From: Pseudoalteromonas sp. T1lg23B
GTDB taxonomy: Bacteria; Pseudomonadota; Gammaproteobacteria; Enterobacterales; Alteromonadaceae
DNA: 64,000 nt
Assembly (NCBI RefSeq): GCF_002964665.1
Contig: NZ_PQBZ01000034.1
Coordinates: forward strand, 248,429 to 312,428
Direction of reading: 5' to 3'
The position numbers and the translations under genes were made by a program. The notes under the pieces are model-generated. The model was not told the origin of the DNA and ran no database searches. It was given only the letters and a program-made list of their open reading frames with translations. How positions within the stretch are numbered: the stretch's first letter is position 1; every line of letters starts with the position of its first letter. Shown piece by piece: positions 46,693-56,424 of the stretch.

Positions 46693-47970
46693 TTATTTGA
46701 TTTCTATTCTTACTTGGGTGTTATCATTTGGAATGTCTACGCTGCCTTTTGATGCGACCGCTTTATAGTTTGCGCCTCTAACTTTTCTAATGTACGCGTA
46801 GTCGCCGCTAACTGTGCTATCGTATTTCCAAGCGCCATTAGTACGAGAGTAGTAGTTAATATCACCACCAAAATAGGGCTTTGTATTATTGCCATTAACT
46901 AATACGCCTCTTATCGCCCAACCGAATCTGTCAGTGATATAAGTTGCAGCGGAGTAGTTGTGATTTACCTCTGTGATGGACGATAGTTTTATATTGTCAT
47001 GTCTTTGGATATCAAGATCCTTGGTAAATCTTCTTCCTTGTGTTGGGTCATAAGAACTACTCTCTGTAAACAGTACATGCACACCACCACCGGTGCCACT
47101 TTCTTCAACAACAATATCTTTCATGTAGATGTAGGTGCCTTTGGCTTCGGAGTCATATACCAATGTGCGAGGGTCATTTTCAGCCAGTGGCAAGGTCAGT
47201 TTTTCACCCTTAATGTTATACCAAACGGATGGGTTCCAAGTGTAGGATTTGATAACGTGAATATTTGCACGTCTATCTAAGTTGTAGCCCGGGTGATAGT
47301 TATAGGCTACATATAGTGCGCCATCATCATTGGTGTCACTTACGGCATAGTGTCCGCCCTGTGCTAGTTTAATTTCAGAGCCGTTATTATCTACCCAAAG
47401 AGTACGAACAGACTTTTGACCAACGTATTCATAACGTGAAAATATTGCGAGTCTTTTAGACGTATTGTCTAGGTGGAGTTGCGGATATGATTGATTTAAA
47501 CTGCCGTGAGAAGGGGTACCTTTAAGTTTTACAAAGTCAGTACCGTAGGGCGTTGTTGATTTATATAGGTGCCCACTACGGAACTTGTGAGCTAGCCCGC
47601 GAGAAGATAACTGTACGTAAACATAGCCGTTACGATCAATGTCTACAACGGCATTCGTGTGCGGGTCATCCCAGTTTTCTTCAGTATGAACTTTTACGCG
47701 AGTATTGTAGTTCTTAATGATATAGGTAACTAAATTACCGCCTTCATTTGCTGAATAAACTTCAAAGTGGGTGTTGTTTTTTTCGACAGCAACGGGAATG
47801 TGCTTATAACTGTATGTCCCAGTGGCTCCACAGTATTTTGGAACGCCATTATACAGTTGATTGTTTAAACAAAAGGAGCTTGACTGGTAACCACTGTCGT
47901 TAACTTCAATATTTGCTGCGAGTGTAGAAGTACTGGTAGCGAGCGCTAACAGAGCGAATTTTAGTTTCAT
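46693..47970 (-). CDS. Secreted BNR_4-like beta-propeller protein
   Basis: ATG at 47970 has AAGGAT on the minus strand just upstream (47975-47980); a longer frame to 48003 is not used. The 425-residue protein has a signal ending TLAA, then a repetitive beta structure with short turns (HTNAVVDIDRNGYVYVQLS, SYPQLHLDNTSKRLAIFSRY, ALYVAYNYHPGYN), typical of BNR_4-like seven-blade propellers. That fold includes polysaccharide lyases of the PL24/PL25 ulvan group and many uncharacterised secreted proteins. I cannot confirm lyase residues. Secretion and place beside a TonB receptor suggest polymer breakdown. Its own 5' leader (47971-48190) lacks the 22-bp palindrome. Confidence 0.7.
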   Translation of the reverse strand: MKLKFALLALATSTSTLAANIEVNDSGYQSSSFCLNNQLYNGVPKYCGATGTYSYKHIPVAVEKNNTHFEVYSANEGGNLVTYIIKNYNTRVKVHTEENWDDPHTNAVVDIDRNGYVYVQLSSRGLAHKFRSGHLYKSTTPYGTDFVKLKGTPSHGSLNQSYPQLHLDNTSKRLAIFSRYEYVGQKSVRTLWVDNNGSEIKLAQGGHYAVSDTNDDGALYVAYNYHPGYNLDRRANIHVIKSYTWNPSVWYNIKGEKLTLPLAENDPRTLVYDSEAKGTYIYMKDIVVEESGTGGGVHVLFTESSSYDPTQGRRFTKDLDIQRHDNIKLSSITEVNHNYSAATYITDRFGWAIRGVLVNGNNTKPYFGGDINYYSRTNGAWKYDSTVSGDYAYIRKVRGANYKAVASKGSVDIPNDNTQVRIEIK

Positions 47971-48190
47971 AAATATCCTTTTTAAAATAGGTGTGAAAAG
48001 CAAATTTCATAAGCTTTTTAATATCATATTGTTGCAATTGTAGTGTTAATACTCATCCAGAGTTATATTAACTGGTGTTAAACCTAAAGCTAGTCAAGAT
48101 TTTTACACCCCATATAAACTGACTCAACTTTGATGGAAGTGCAAGGGGAGTGTTGAATCCACATCGCGTAGATTCAACATTATAGATACG

Positions 48191-50296
48191 TTATAGAACA
48201 AGTGATTTTTGTAGCTTAATTGGCTCTCCATCTACATCCATAACAGCGCTTATTATTAATAATCCCTGTTTTAAATTAGTCATTTCTTGAATGTTCGGCT
48301 GCCATAATTTAGCTTCATATGGCGCAATTTCTATTTTCTCTGACCACAGTTGCTGGCTGTGTGTCGAATCTTGAAATGAATAAAAAGACACGTCCAGCGT
48401 ACCGTGTGTGCTACCAGAATAAGGGCCGGTGATATTGATTGTTAGGGTATCGTCTTGGCTAACATGCATATAAACGCCATCAAAACGCTGTGACTCGTTT
48501 TGCATTGCGGTATTGGCGGTAATTTTAGCGTCATCTGGAAACTGTTTACGCCAAGATGCGGATAGACCTTGTATGTTTTGTACTAGTTGAGGATGCTGTT
48601 CTCGGTTTTTTAGCTGTGGCACAACTTCCTCTAGTTGCGCTTGACAATCATTGATAATTTTTTGATGTCGCGCACATTGATTTACCAAAGCGAGCAACTC
48701 ATCAGCAGCATTGAAATACCATGGGTTGGCGTTGTTGGCTTGCAACACGGGGAGCTCAAAGGTATGCGCTTGCATATAAGGCGTGAGCTTGTGATTCATT
48801 CCCAGACCTAATAGGCTAAGTTTGTTACGGTTAACAGTAAAGTTAGCAGGGAGGGTAAAAATCATTGCCTGTGTTTTGGTTCGAGTCTTAAGTTGCACTC
48901 GCAATTGATTGGCATGCTGTTGTAGAGCAAGGGATAGCGAAGAGCCTGCAAATATATCCTCACGTAACTGTGGGGTAAGTGCCAGAGTTTGCGCCTGTTG
49001 AGTTGTATCATCAAAGCGCAGCGTTAGTCTGTTGCCATCTACTAACGTAAGGGACGCGCGTGAGGCATTATCATATAGTGATAAGCCTATTTCTCCTCGG
49101 TTAAGCTGTGAAGATTCAAAGTCAATCTTTGCCGCTAAGTCCCAGTCTTTATCTTGTAAAGCAACGGGCAGAGTTGGCTTTGGAAAATCCATGATTGGGT
49201 GGTTTACTTGTGAACTAGGAAAAATGTCTAGCTGATGCCGTGTCTGAGAGTTGTCACTGCGCAACCAGTAGGCATTACCATTTTGTTCCCAAGGGCCAGA
49301 TACAATATTAAAAGTAGGTTTGATGTTAGCAACAAACTGTGCAAATTCTCGCTCTAGCTTTTGCCAATCACTAAATACGGCTTTTAGGAGCTTATTGGCA
49401 ACTGGTAACGTTTGGTCTGAATGTGGGTTGAGCCGCATGAGCTCTGTTAGGTAGCGTTTGAATTGCAGTTGGCGTATCGGGTCGTTCATTAGAAAATGAA
49501 TGATGAAAAAGTTGAGGCCGCGTTTTAATGCCGGATCATCATTAATTTGTTCGATGGTAGGGGCGTTACCTTGTTGATATTGTTCAAGTCCGGTTGTGAT
49601 GTAGTTCATTGGTGCTCGGTCAAAGACCATCACAGTAAGCTGTTTTTTCTCAGGGTCGTAAACATGGCTTGCTATTGAGTCTGCCAGTCCCTCAGTGATC
49701 CAATTTGGTGCCCAAGTGGAATGACCATTTAGGGCCATGTGAAATGCATGCATGGTTTCATGGATCACGATATATCGTTGATGGTGCTCACGGTGGCTTG
49801 GAAAGTTGTAGCCAGCTCGGTTGTAGAACATGGTTTCACCCCCCGCATTTTCGTGGATACCGCGCAGAAAGCCATCGTCTAACATGGCTTCTTGCACACG
49901 CATTCGTGAGCTGCCATACACCACAGCAATGCGTTGTTTATCGATATTTTTAGGTGCCATGGAAAACAGCTCAACATAATGGGGGTAGGACATTTCCAAC
50001 AGCTCTAAGTACAGTTTGACCTTTTCCTCTGGTAAGTCACTTTTTAACGCAAAATGCTTACTTGCCCACCAATTGTAGCCTCGACTATTACCAATTTTTC
50101 CTTCGCTGTATGTTCGTGGCACCGTTTTACCAAGAAACGCGATATCAATATGATTAAGAGTACTAGTACGGCCGGTGACGGAAATATCGACCTGCAAGTT
50201 ATCTAGATTAATATCGACTTTGTTGCTTTGCTCGTGGGAATTAGTATGTGCGCATCCAGTGAGTACCAGAGTACAGATTAACAATATTATTCGCAT
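48191..50296 (-). CDS. Gluzincin-type zinc metallopeptidase lipoprotein
   Basis: A 701-residue lipoprotein (lipobox LTGC, Cys15). Residues 179-183 are HETMH, and Glu202 in NWITEGLADSIA is the third zinc ligand, so this is a gluzincin of the M1-like/DUF1570 type. The N-terminal 170 residues lack an assigned fold, and the C-terminal half is beta-rich (about 380-600). It should cut peptides in the periplasm or on the cell surface. It is divergent from the POT transporter gene, sharing the palindrome 50317-50348, which fits a joint peptide uptake role. Confidence 0.82.
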   Translation of the reverse strand: MRIILLICTLVLTGCAHTNSHEQSNKVDINLDNLQVDISVTGRTSTLNHIDIAFLGKTVPRTYSEGKIGNSRGYNWWASKHFALKSDLPEEKVKLYLELLEMSYPHYVELFSMAPKNIDKQRIAVVYGSSRMRVQEAMLDDGFLRGIHENAGGETMFYNRAGYNFPSHREHHQRYIVIHETMHAFHMALNGHSTWAPNWITEGLADSIASHVYDPEKKQLTVMVFDRAPMNYITTGLEQYQQGNAPTIEQINDDPALKRGLNFFIIHFLMNDPIRQLQFKRYLTELMRLNPHSDQTLPVANKLLKAVFSDWQKLEREFAQFVANIKPTFNIVSGPWEQNGNAYWLRSDNSQTRHQLDIFPSSQVNHPIMDFPKPTLPVALQDKDWDLAAKIDFESSQLNRGEIGLSLYDNASRASLTLVDGNRLTLRFDDTTQQAQTLALTPQLREDIFAGSSLSLALQQHANQLRVQLKTRTKTQAMIFTLPANFTVNRNKLSLLGLGMNHKLTPYMQAHTFELPVLQANNANPWYFNAADELLALVNQCARHQKIINDCQAQLEEVVPQLKNREQHPQLVQNIQGLSASWRKQFPDDAKITANTAMQNESQRFDGVYMHVSQDDTLTINITGPYSGSTHGTLDVSFYSFQDSTHSQQLWSEKIEIAPYEAKLWQPNIQEMTNLKQGLLIISAVMDVDGEPIKLQKSLVL

Positions 50297-50316
50297 TTTA
50301 TCTTCTCATTATTATG

Positions 50317-50348
50317 GTTAAAGTATATTGTATAAAATATACTTTAAC
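50317..50348. promoter_or_regulatory. 32-bp near-perfect palindrome between peptidase and POT genes
   Basis: GTTAAAGTATATTGTA/TAAAATATACTTTAAC, all paired except one mismatch. The core TATTGTATAAAATA matches the site at 43357. It lies about 20 bases from the peptidase start (50296, minus) and 22 bases from the POT start (50371), so one dimer could control both genes. Confidence 0.65.
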
Positions 50349-50370
50349 TTTTTGAGGCGCGATAATCAAA

Positions 50371-52104
50371 ATGAAAAATAACAATACAGGGCAGCGCGAA
50401 AAATTTGGCTCGCTATTTTATGTTGCAAATCTGATGGAGATTTTTGAGCGTTTGGCGTGGTATGGATTTTTTGCAGTATCTTCTATCTATATGACTACCC
50501 CAGTTAGCCAGGGAGGTGTTGGATTTACTGATACCCAGCGAGGCGCAATTCAAGGCATTATTCCCTTCTTTTTATATCTACTTCCGGTCATCACCGGCGC
50601 GCTAGGCGATAAATTTGGTTATCGGCGCATGTTTATTTTGTCATTTTGTATTATGACACCTAGCTACTTTTTATTAGGGCAAGTGACTTCATTCAGTTTG
50701 TTTTTTATTGTTATGGGATTGGTGGCATTTGGCGCGGCTTGTTTTAAGCCGATTGTGGTCGGAACCATTGCTCATAGTACAAATGACAAAAACCGTGGAT
50801 TGGGTTTTGGCATCTTTTACACAATGGTCAACATTGGTGGTTTTTTGGGGCCTCTGATAGCTGGGGCTATGCGTGCTATTAGTTGGGATGCGGTGTTTAT
50901 GATGTCGGCTTTTTGGATAGCCATCAACTTTATCCCCGTGCTACTGTTTTATCGCGACCCTGCAACGTTAAAGCGCTCGACCACTAATTTGAAACAGGTA
51001 TTAAAGGAAGCGCAAACGGTGTTAGGGAACAGTCGGTTTGCGTTACTTATGTTTGCTGCCATCGCGCTGTTAATGGCCGCAGGAGTGGGTTGGTTGAGCT
51101 ATACGCAAAGCTTTATAGGCATAGGCGTTTGGCTGGTTTTTAATTTAGTTTGGCATATGATGGCGAGGCAAAACTCACGCCATTGGTGGCAACAAAAAAT
51201 AGTGATCAGTAATGGTAAATTCACGGTCTATTTACTCATCTTATCGTTGTTTTGGACCGTCTATAATCAGCTGTTTTACACCTTACCCTTATTTATTCGA
51301 GATTTTGTCGATACCCGTGATTTAGTCGCATTTGTTGGCTTATTTGGGAGTGGCGCTGTGGAGTTTTTCGCATATGTTGATCAATCCGCGCTAAATGAGG
51401 CCCTCAAAGAGTTGTTTAGCAAGCTACACTCGGGTCAGAGCATTGACATTGCCGCGCTTCGCCTAGAATGGGTCCATTTAAAGGTCAATGTTCCGCTTGA
51501 GCAGCTCAGCGAGTTAGTTAAACAAATACAAGCGTTAGCCGTGACTCAAAGCAGTTTAACTAGCGACCAGTTAAGCGGTTTTATCCAAACATTGTTAGCA
51601 TTTAGGCAGATAAATCCTGAATATCTAATCAATTTAGACTTCGCCGCAATCGTGATATTGCAAATCGCGGTGAGCTATTTTTGTCAACGATTTAGACCAA
51701 TATCCATATTGGCGGTCGGTCTTGTGATCATCGCTTGCGCGTTTTTATTGTTAGGTCAGGGGGGAACTGTGATCAGCGGCGTTGTTGTGACGATAGTTAT
51801 TCTACTTATCGCGATGGGGGAGATGTTTACCTCGCCCAAAAGCCAAGAGTACGTTGCGTTTATCGCACCTCGTGAGCAAAGCGCTTTGTATATGGGATAT
51901 TACTTCGTGTCTATGGCGCTGGGTTTTTTGTTCGCAGGTTTCTTATCGGGGTGGAGTTATAGTGAACTGGCCTTAAAAGCTCAAAAGCCCGAGTTAATGT
52001 GGGGGATGTTCGCGTTGATTGCGTTAATCGCATGCGCGCTGATGCTTCTGTTTAGAACCTATACCACTAAACATGGCTATGCATTATCGCAGCCGAGCCC
52101 TTAA
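50371..52104 (+). CDS. POT-family peptide transporter (MFS) with an extra loop domain
   Basis: A 577-residue MFS protein. EIFERLAWYG near the N-terminus is the PTR2/POT ExxER signature, and GVGFTDTQRGAIQGI is in the first external loop. About 12-14 helices are present. Between TM pairs, roughly residues 315-430, a hydrophilic helical insertion (ALKELFSKLHSGQSIDIAALRLE and following) of about 100 residues is present, not seen in short POT proteins. Known members import di- and tripeptides with protons. The start follows the shared palindrome, facing the metallopeptidase gene, which supports a peptide role. Confidence 0.85.
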   Translation: MKNNNTGQREKFGSLFYVANLMEIFERLAWYGFFAVSSIYMTTPVSQGGVGFTDTQRGAIQGIIPFFLYLLPVITGALGDKFGYRRMFILSFCIMTPSYFLLGQVTSFSLFFIVMGLVAFGAACFKPIVVGTIAHSTNDKNRGLGFGIFYTMVNIGGFLGPLIAGAMRAISWDAVFMMSAFWIAINFIPVLLFYRDPATLKRSTTNLKQVLKEAQTVLGNSRFALLMFAAIALLMAAGVGWLSYTQSFIGIGVWLVFNLVWHMMARQNSRHWWQQKIVISNGKFTVYLLILSLFWTVYNQLFYTLPLFIRDFVDTRDLVAFVGLFGSGAVEFFAYVDQSALNEALKELFSKLHSGQSIDIAALRLEWVHLKVNVPLEQLSELVKQIQALAVTQSSLTSDQLSGFIQTLLAFRQINPEYLINLDFAAIVILQIAVSYFCQRFRPISILAVGLVIIACAFLLLGQGGTVISGVVVTIVILLIAMGEMFTSPKSQEYVAFIAPREQSALYMGYYFVSMALGFLFAGFLSGWSYSELALKAQKPELMWGMFALIALIACALMLLFRTYTTKHGYALSQPSP

Positions 52105-52134
52105 AAAGTGCAAAATTCAATCAACTAGATATTG

Positions 52135-52146
52135 ATTGCATACAAT
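52135..52146. promoter_or_regulatory. Third copy of the palindrome core, downstream of the POT gene
   Basis: ATTGCATACAAT differs from ATTGTATACAAT by one base. It is followed by no sizeable gene: only a 16-codon frame MIDNSCKNEMVIATKI up to about 52224. It may mark a decayed gene or be chance. Confidence 0.4.
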
Positions 52147-52302
52147 ATACAGTGTAAGGTGGTGGTGCATTACATGATTGACAATAGTTGTAAAAATGAA
52201 ATGGTTATAGCGACCAAAATATAATGTCGATTATTGCTAATTTTGTGAAGCGAACTGCTTTGTGTAAGCAAAGTGTTTAGTTATTATTTTCCCTGAGTTG
52301 TG

Positions 52303-52327
52303 AAGCCCAGCCTTGCTGGGCTTTTTT
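52303..52327 (+). terminator. Rho-independent terminator, also usable in the opposite sense
   Basis: Stem AAGCCCAGC/GCTGGGCTT with a CTT loop and a T run. It lies in the gap between the POT gene (plus) and astB (minus). Confidence 0.85.
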
Positions 52328-52344
52328 CTAATGATTTATCTCCG

Positions 52345-53697
52345 TTAGCGCTGAAATTGATAAACACTGCCAAGGGCTAGTATTTTGGTCAATTCATCTA
52401 ATGCTGCATGGCTTTCATGTAACAGCTGAGGATCAGCCAAGTCGACATCACTTAATCTATCTCGATAATGCTTATCTACCCAAGTGATCAGCGTCGCAAA
52501 TTTTTCATCGCTCATCATCACATCAGGATTTACAGCATTGAGTTCATCCTGTGTCAGAGCAACACGCAAGCGTAAACACGCCGGGCCCCCACCATTTTGC
52601 ATGCTCTGCCTTAAATCGAAAAATTTTACAGTGTTGATAGGGTTATTTGCGCTGAGCATACTTTCGATATAGCGACTCACGCTGGTATTATTTTTACATT
52701 CTTCAGGTGCAACTAACATCATCGAGCCGTCTGTTAAAGTAACTAATTGGCTGTTAAACAAATAGCTGCTTACCGCATCTTGAACACTAACTTCATTTGT
52801 TGGAACTTCAATGATATGTAGTGGCTTTTCACCAAGATAAGCGTGTTTAATTTGATTAATCGAATTAGCTTGGTCGATAAAGGCCTGCTCATGACACAAC
52901 AATACATTTTCATTGCCCACCGCAATCACGTCATTGTGAAACACTCCTTGATCAATCACGTCGGGGTTTTGTTGTAAAAATAATACCTGATTGTCGTTTA
53001 TCCCATGCAAGCGCGCAATTGCTTCGCTGGCTTCTAGTGTTTGTCGAGCAGGGTATTTAACAGGGCCTCTGATGCTATGATTCAAGCTGCTAGCACCATA
53101 AACAAAAACCTCTAACCCCTTTGTGCTATGGCTATCACATAACCTTGTATGATTTGCTGCGCCTTCGTCACCGAAAAACGGTTGCTCAGGCAAATGCGTA
53201 TGGTGGGTAAACAGGGCATTGTTTGAGAACATCGCTTTTAGCAGGTTTGTGGTGGTGGTTGGCTCTAAAGAACGATGGAACTTATTATTTAAATTGGCGC
53301 TGGTGAAGTGAACTTTGCCATCTAATGTGTCGCTTGAGGGCGAAACCGTGGCTGCATTGGCTGTCCACATGGCCGAGGCAGAATAGACGGTTCTAAGTAG
53401 AATAGGGGATTCTTTTGCTGCTTTATTAAGCACTTGTGTATCATTCCCACTAAAGCCAAGTCTTCTCAGTGCGTCAATATCAGGTCTGGCGTGAGGCGCA
53501 AATATTCCTTGTTTTAGGCCCATGTCGTGCATGGCTTTCATTTTTGCAAGGCCCTGAAGTGCAGCCTGTTTTGGATTGGAAACGGCATCGGCATTGTTCA
53601 GCGATGCAACATTGCCATAAGATAATCCAGCATAATTATGTGTGGGTCCAACTAGACCATCAAAATTCACCTCAAAGCTGGGTACGTTATTATTCAT
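52345..53697 (-). CDS. astB: N-succinylarginine dihydrolase
   Basis: ATG at 53697 is preceded by AGGATC on the minus strand; the frame continues to 53823 without support. The 450-residue length matches AstB (E. coli 447). Landmarks are [20 protein letters not shown] at the start, [20 protein letters not shown] in the middle and [15 protein letters not shown] near the end (catalytic Cys region). The enzyme hydrolyses N2-succinylarginine to succinylornithine in the arginine succinyltransferase pathway. Other ast genes are not in the window. It is divergent from arsR. Confidence 0.93.
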   Translation of the reverse strand: MNNNVPSFEVNFDGLVGPTHNYAGLSYGNVASLNNADAVSNPKQAALQGLAKMKAMHDMGLKQGIFAPHARPDIDALRRLGFSGNDTQVLNKAAKESPILLRTVYSASAMWTANAATVSPSSDTLDGKVHFTSANLNNKFHRSLEPTTTTNLLKAMFSNNALFTHHTHLPEQPFFGDEGAANHTRLCDSHSTKGLEVFVYGASSLNHSIRGPVKYPARQTLEASEAIARLHGINDNQVLFLQQNPDVIDQGVFHNDVIAVGNENVLLCHEQAFIDQANSINQIKHAYLGEKPLHIIEVPTNEVSVQDAVSSYLFNSQLVTLTDGSMMLVAPEECKNNTSVSRYIESMLSANNPINTVKFFDLRQSMQNGGGPACLRLRVALTQDELNAVNPDVMMSDEKFATLITWVDKHYRDRLSDVDLADPQLLHESHAALDELTKILALGSVYQFQR

Positions 53698-53792
53698 GTT
53701 AGATCCTGTTCTTGTTTTGATGATGTAAACGTTAGTATGACAAGTGTAGATGTAATGGCAATTGCCATTCGATTTCATAACAAAATATTGAA

Positions 53793-53814
53793 CATATGAA
53801 ATTTCGAATATATG
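53793..53814. promoter_or_regulatory. Candidate ArsR operator upstream of arsR
   Basis: CATATGAAATTTCGAATATATG is an imperfect inverted repeat about 30 bases before the arsR ATG, followed by another CATATATTT. Inverted ATAT-containing sites at this place fit autoregulation by ArsR-type repressors. Confidence 0.45.
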
Positions 53815-53845
53815 ATTTACCATATATTTAACATTGGGGCCGAGA

Positions 53846-54196
53846 ATGGATTTATTGACCTTTTATAAAGCGCTTGCCGATAACACCCGATTGCAATGCT
53901 TGTTATTAATTGAACAAGAGCAGGAATTGTGTGTGTGTGAACTAATAGCCGCCCTTGAACTAAGTCAACCAAAAATTTCACGCCACCTTGCGCAACTTAA
54001 AAAGGTGGGGATTTTAACTGACCGAAAACATAAGCAATGGGTTTATTATCGCATTAATGAACAGCTCGCTGATTGGGTGCGAAATATCATTACCCAAACA
54101 TATGAACATAACCAAACATTTTTACAAACCGCTACAGACAAGCTCAACAGCATGGGCTCGCGTCCAGAGCGTGTTGCCTCTTGTTGTGACAATTAA
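53846..54196 (+). CDS. arsR: ArsR-family arsenic-responsive repressor
   Basis: ATG at 53846; a TTG at 53834 in the same frame is less likely. The 116-residue protein has a winged-helix domain with [19 protein letters not shown], and the metalloid-sensing motif ELCVCEL (Cys29, Cys31), matching the known ELCVCDL site. A CC pair (VASCCDN) closes the protein. It should release DNA on binding As(III) and de-repress the following GAPDH-arsJ genes. It starts the cluster. Confidence 0.92.
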   Translation: MDLLTFYKALADNTRLQCLLLIEQEQELCVCELIAALELSQPKISRHLAQLKKVGILTDRKHKQWVYYRINEQLADWVRNIITQTYEHNQTFLQTATDKLNSMGSRPERVASCCDN

Positions 54197-54211
54197 CCAA
54201 GGATCACTCAA

Positions 54212-55222
54212 ATGACTATCAAAGTAGGAATTAATGGATTTGGCCGCATGGGTCGTCTGACTATGCGTGCATTATACGCAAGCAACAATATCGAAATTGT
54301 TCACATCAACGACCCAGCGGGCGATGCACCCACATTGGCTCATTTAATGAATTTTGACTCTGTGCATGGCCGTTGGAGTTTTGAGGTGGACGCTGATGAG
54401 CAACACATGCTTATCGATGGCCATAAAATTGCTGTCTCTCACAATAAAGAAATTGCGCAAACTGATTGGTCGGGCTGTGATTTAGTCATTGAAGCTTCAG
54501 GTAAAATGAAAACCAAAGCGTTGCTTCAAGCGTATCTGGACCAAGGGGTAAAGCAAGTTGTGGTTACTGCGCCAGTCAAAGAAGACGGAGTGCTAAACGT
54601 TGTCTATGGCGTTAACCATCAAGATTATAATAAAACAGAGCACAACATTGTCACCGCAGCCTCTTGCACCACTAATTGCTTAGCGCCCGTTGTTAAGGTA
54701 TTACAAGACAAAATTGGCATCGAACATGGATCGATGACCACCATTCATGACATTACCAATACACAAACAATTCTCGATGCACCTCATAAAGATTTGCGTC
54801 GTGCTCGCGCTTGTGGAATGAGCTTAATTCCAACCACTACCGGCTCAGCGACAGCGATCACACATATCTTCCCAGAGCTAAAAGGAAAGCTTAATGGCCA
54901 CGCTATTCGTGTCCCACTGGCCAATGCTTCTATTACAGACTGTGTGTTTGAATTAAGTAGGCCTACCAGCATAGAGGAAATCAACGGCTGGATGAAAGAT
55001 GCGGCAAACGGAGAGTTAAAAGGTATTTTGGGCTTTGAGACACGCCCATTGGTGTCGATTGATTATCGCACTGACCCTCGTAGCTGTATCGTCGACGCAC
55101 CATCAACGATGGTCGTTAATGGCACACAGGTTAAAATGTACTTGTGGTATGACAATGAGTGGGGCTATGCGAATCGCACGGCTGATTTAGTGAGATATGT
55201 GGTAGCGGAGCGCTTTGCGTAA
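54212..55222 (+). CDS. ArsJ-associated glyceraldehyde-3-phosphate dehydrogenase
   Basis: A 336-residue type [16 protein letters not shown] (residues 6-15, NAD site), [11 protein letters not shown] with Cys152, and [11 protein letters not shown] near the end. It lies 15 bases after arsR and five before arsJ. Known role of such a gene pair: it forms 1-arseno-3-phosphoglycerate from arsenate and glyceraldehyde 3-phosphate, which ArsJ exports. The enzyme is cytoplasmic. The location distinguishes it from the housekeeping copy. Confidence 0.92.
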   Translation: MTIKVGINGFGRMGRLTMRALYASNNIEIVHINDPAGDAPTLAHLMNFDSVHGRWSFEVDADEQHMLIDGHKIAVSHNKEIAQTDWSGCDLVIEASGKMKTKALLQAYLDQGVKQVVVTAPVKEDGVLNVVYGVNHQDYNKTEHNIVTAASCTTNCLAPVVKVLQDKIGIEHGSMTTIHDITNTQTILDAPHKDLRRARACGMSLIPTTTGSATAITHIFPELKGKLNGHAIRVPLANASITDCVFELSRPTSIEEINGWMKDAANGELKGILGFETRPLVSIDYRTDPRSCIVDAPSTMVVNGTQVKMYLWYDNEWGYANRTADLVRYVVAERFA

Positions 55223-55227
55223 CGACT

Positions 55228-56424
55228 ATGTTGCTCAGTAATCTCTCTAGCGAAATTAAACAGTATCTGGTTATAACCGGCAACTACTGGGCGTTTACCC
55301 TAACTGATGGTGCACTGCGAATGTTAGTGGTGCTGTATTTCCATCAGTTGGGCTATAGCCCTTTAAGCATTGCCATGTTGTTTTTGTTTTACGAACTGTT
55401 TGGCGTAGTAACAAATCTACTCGGTGGTTGGCTAGGGGCTCGCCTTGGCCTGAACAAAACCATGAATCTTGGATTGTCACTGCAAATCTTGTCGTTGGTA
55501 ATGTTGGCGGTAAATCCACAGTGGCTCAGCGTGGCATACGTGATGGCGGCTCAAGCGCTTTCGGGTATAGCCAAAGATCTCAATAAAATGAGCGCCAAAA
55601 GTGCCATTAAGTTACTGGTGCCAGAAAACGCAGACAGCACGTTGTATAAGTGGGTCGCAAGACTTACTGGTTCAAAAAATGCTCTCAAAGGTGTGGGCTT
55701 TTTCTTGGGCGGCATGCTACTTGGAGTGTTTGGGTTTCAGGGGGCGCTGTGGGCGATGGCCGGGCTTCTGATACTCGCTTGGCTAAGCAGCCTAGTGTTA
55801 CTGAAACAAGATTTAGGTAAGAAAAAGTTCAAGCCAAAATTTAGTGAGCTGTTCTCTAAAAGCCGACAAATAAACATTTTGTCAGCGGCACGCCTGTGTT
55901 TATTCGCGTCTAGAGATGTTTGGTTTGTGGTGGCGTTACCGGTGTTTTTAAGCTCAACTTTAGGCTGGGAGCATACTCTTATTGGTAGCTTTATGGCGGG
56001 CTGGATCATTTTTTATGGCATCGTTCAGGCGAATGCACCAAAAATTACCCGCAACCAAACAGCACCTACCAAACAACTGACATTTTGGGCTGGGTTGCTC
56101 ACAGTTATTCCGGCGATAATCGCTTTAGCGCTATATCAACATATTGCAGCGACTTGGGTCATAGTGATTGGTCTGTTGTGTTTTGGTGGCATATTTGCCA
56201 TTAATTCATCATTGCACAGTTATCTAATCGTGAAATTTGCAGACAGTGATGGTGTCTCACTGGATGTTGGCTTCTACTACATGGCCAACGCGATGGGTAG
56301 ATTGTTTGGTACCGTGCTCTCTGGAGTCATCTATCAGACTTTTGGTCTGGAAGCCTGTTTGTGGCTATCTAGTTTATTACTATTGTTTACGGTGATGATA
56401 AGCAAACGTCTACACCATGCTTAA
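55228..56424 (+). CDS. arsJ: ArsJ, organoarsenical MFS exporter
   Basis: A 398-residue MFS protein with about 12 helices. Features: NYWAFTLTDGALRMLVVLYF at the start, a GGWLGARLGL loop, and KDLNKMSAKSAIKLLVPEN in the middle, a stretch characteristic of ArsJ. It exports 1-arseno-3-phosphoglycerate, which then breaks down to arsenate outside. The cluster order arsR-gapdh-arsJ supports the call. The terminator at 56451-56478 ends the operon. Confidence 0.92.
   Translation: MLLSNLSSEIKQYLVITGNYWAFTLTDGALRMLVVLYFHQLGYSPLSIAMLFLFYELFGVVTNLLGGWLGARLGLNKTMNLGLSLQILSLVMLAVNPQWLSVAYVMAAQALSGIAKDLNKMSAKSAIKLLVPENADSTLYKWVARLTGSKNALKGVGFFLGGMLLGVFGFQGALWAMAGLLILAWLSSLVLLKQDLGKKKFKPKFSELFSKSRQINILSAARLCLFASRDVWFVVALPVFLSSTLGWEHTLIGSFMAGWIIFYGIVQANAPKITRNQTAPTKQLTFWAGLLTVIPAIIALALYQHIAATWVIVIGLLCFGGIFAINSSLHSYLIVKFADSDGVSLDVGFYYMANAMGRLFGTVLSGVIYQTFGLEACLWLSSLLLLFTVMISKRLHHA

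Noticed and set aside
47971..48190. ATTGTTGCAAT upstream of the BNR gene as another copy of the shared operator
   Set aside because: It is one base short and not symmetric; it does not fit the 12-bp core.
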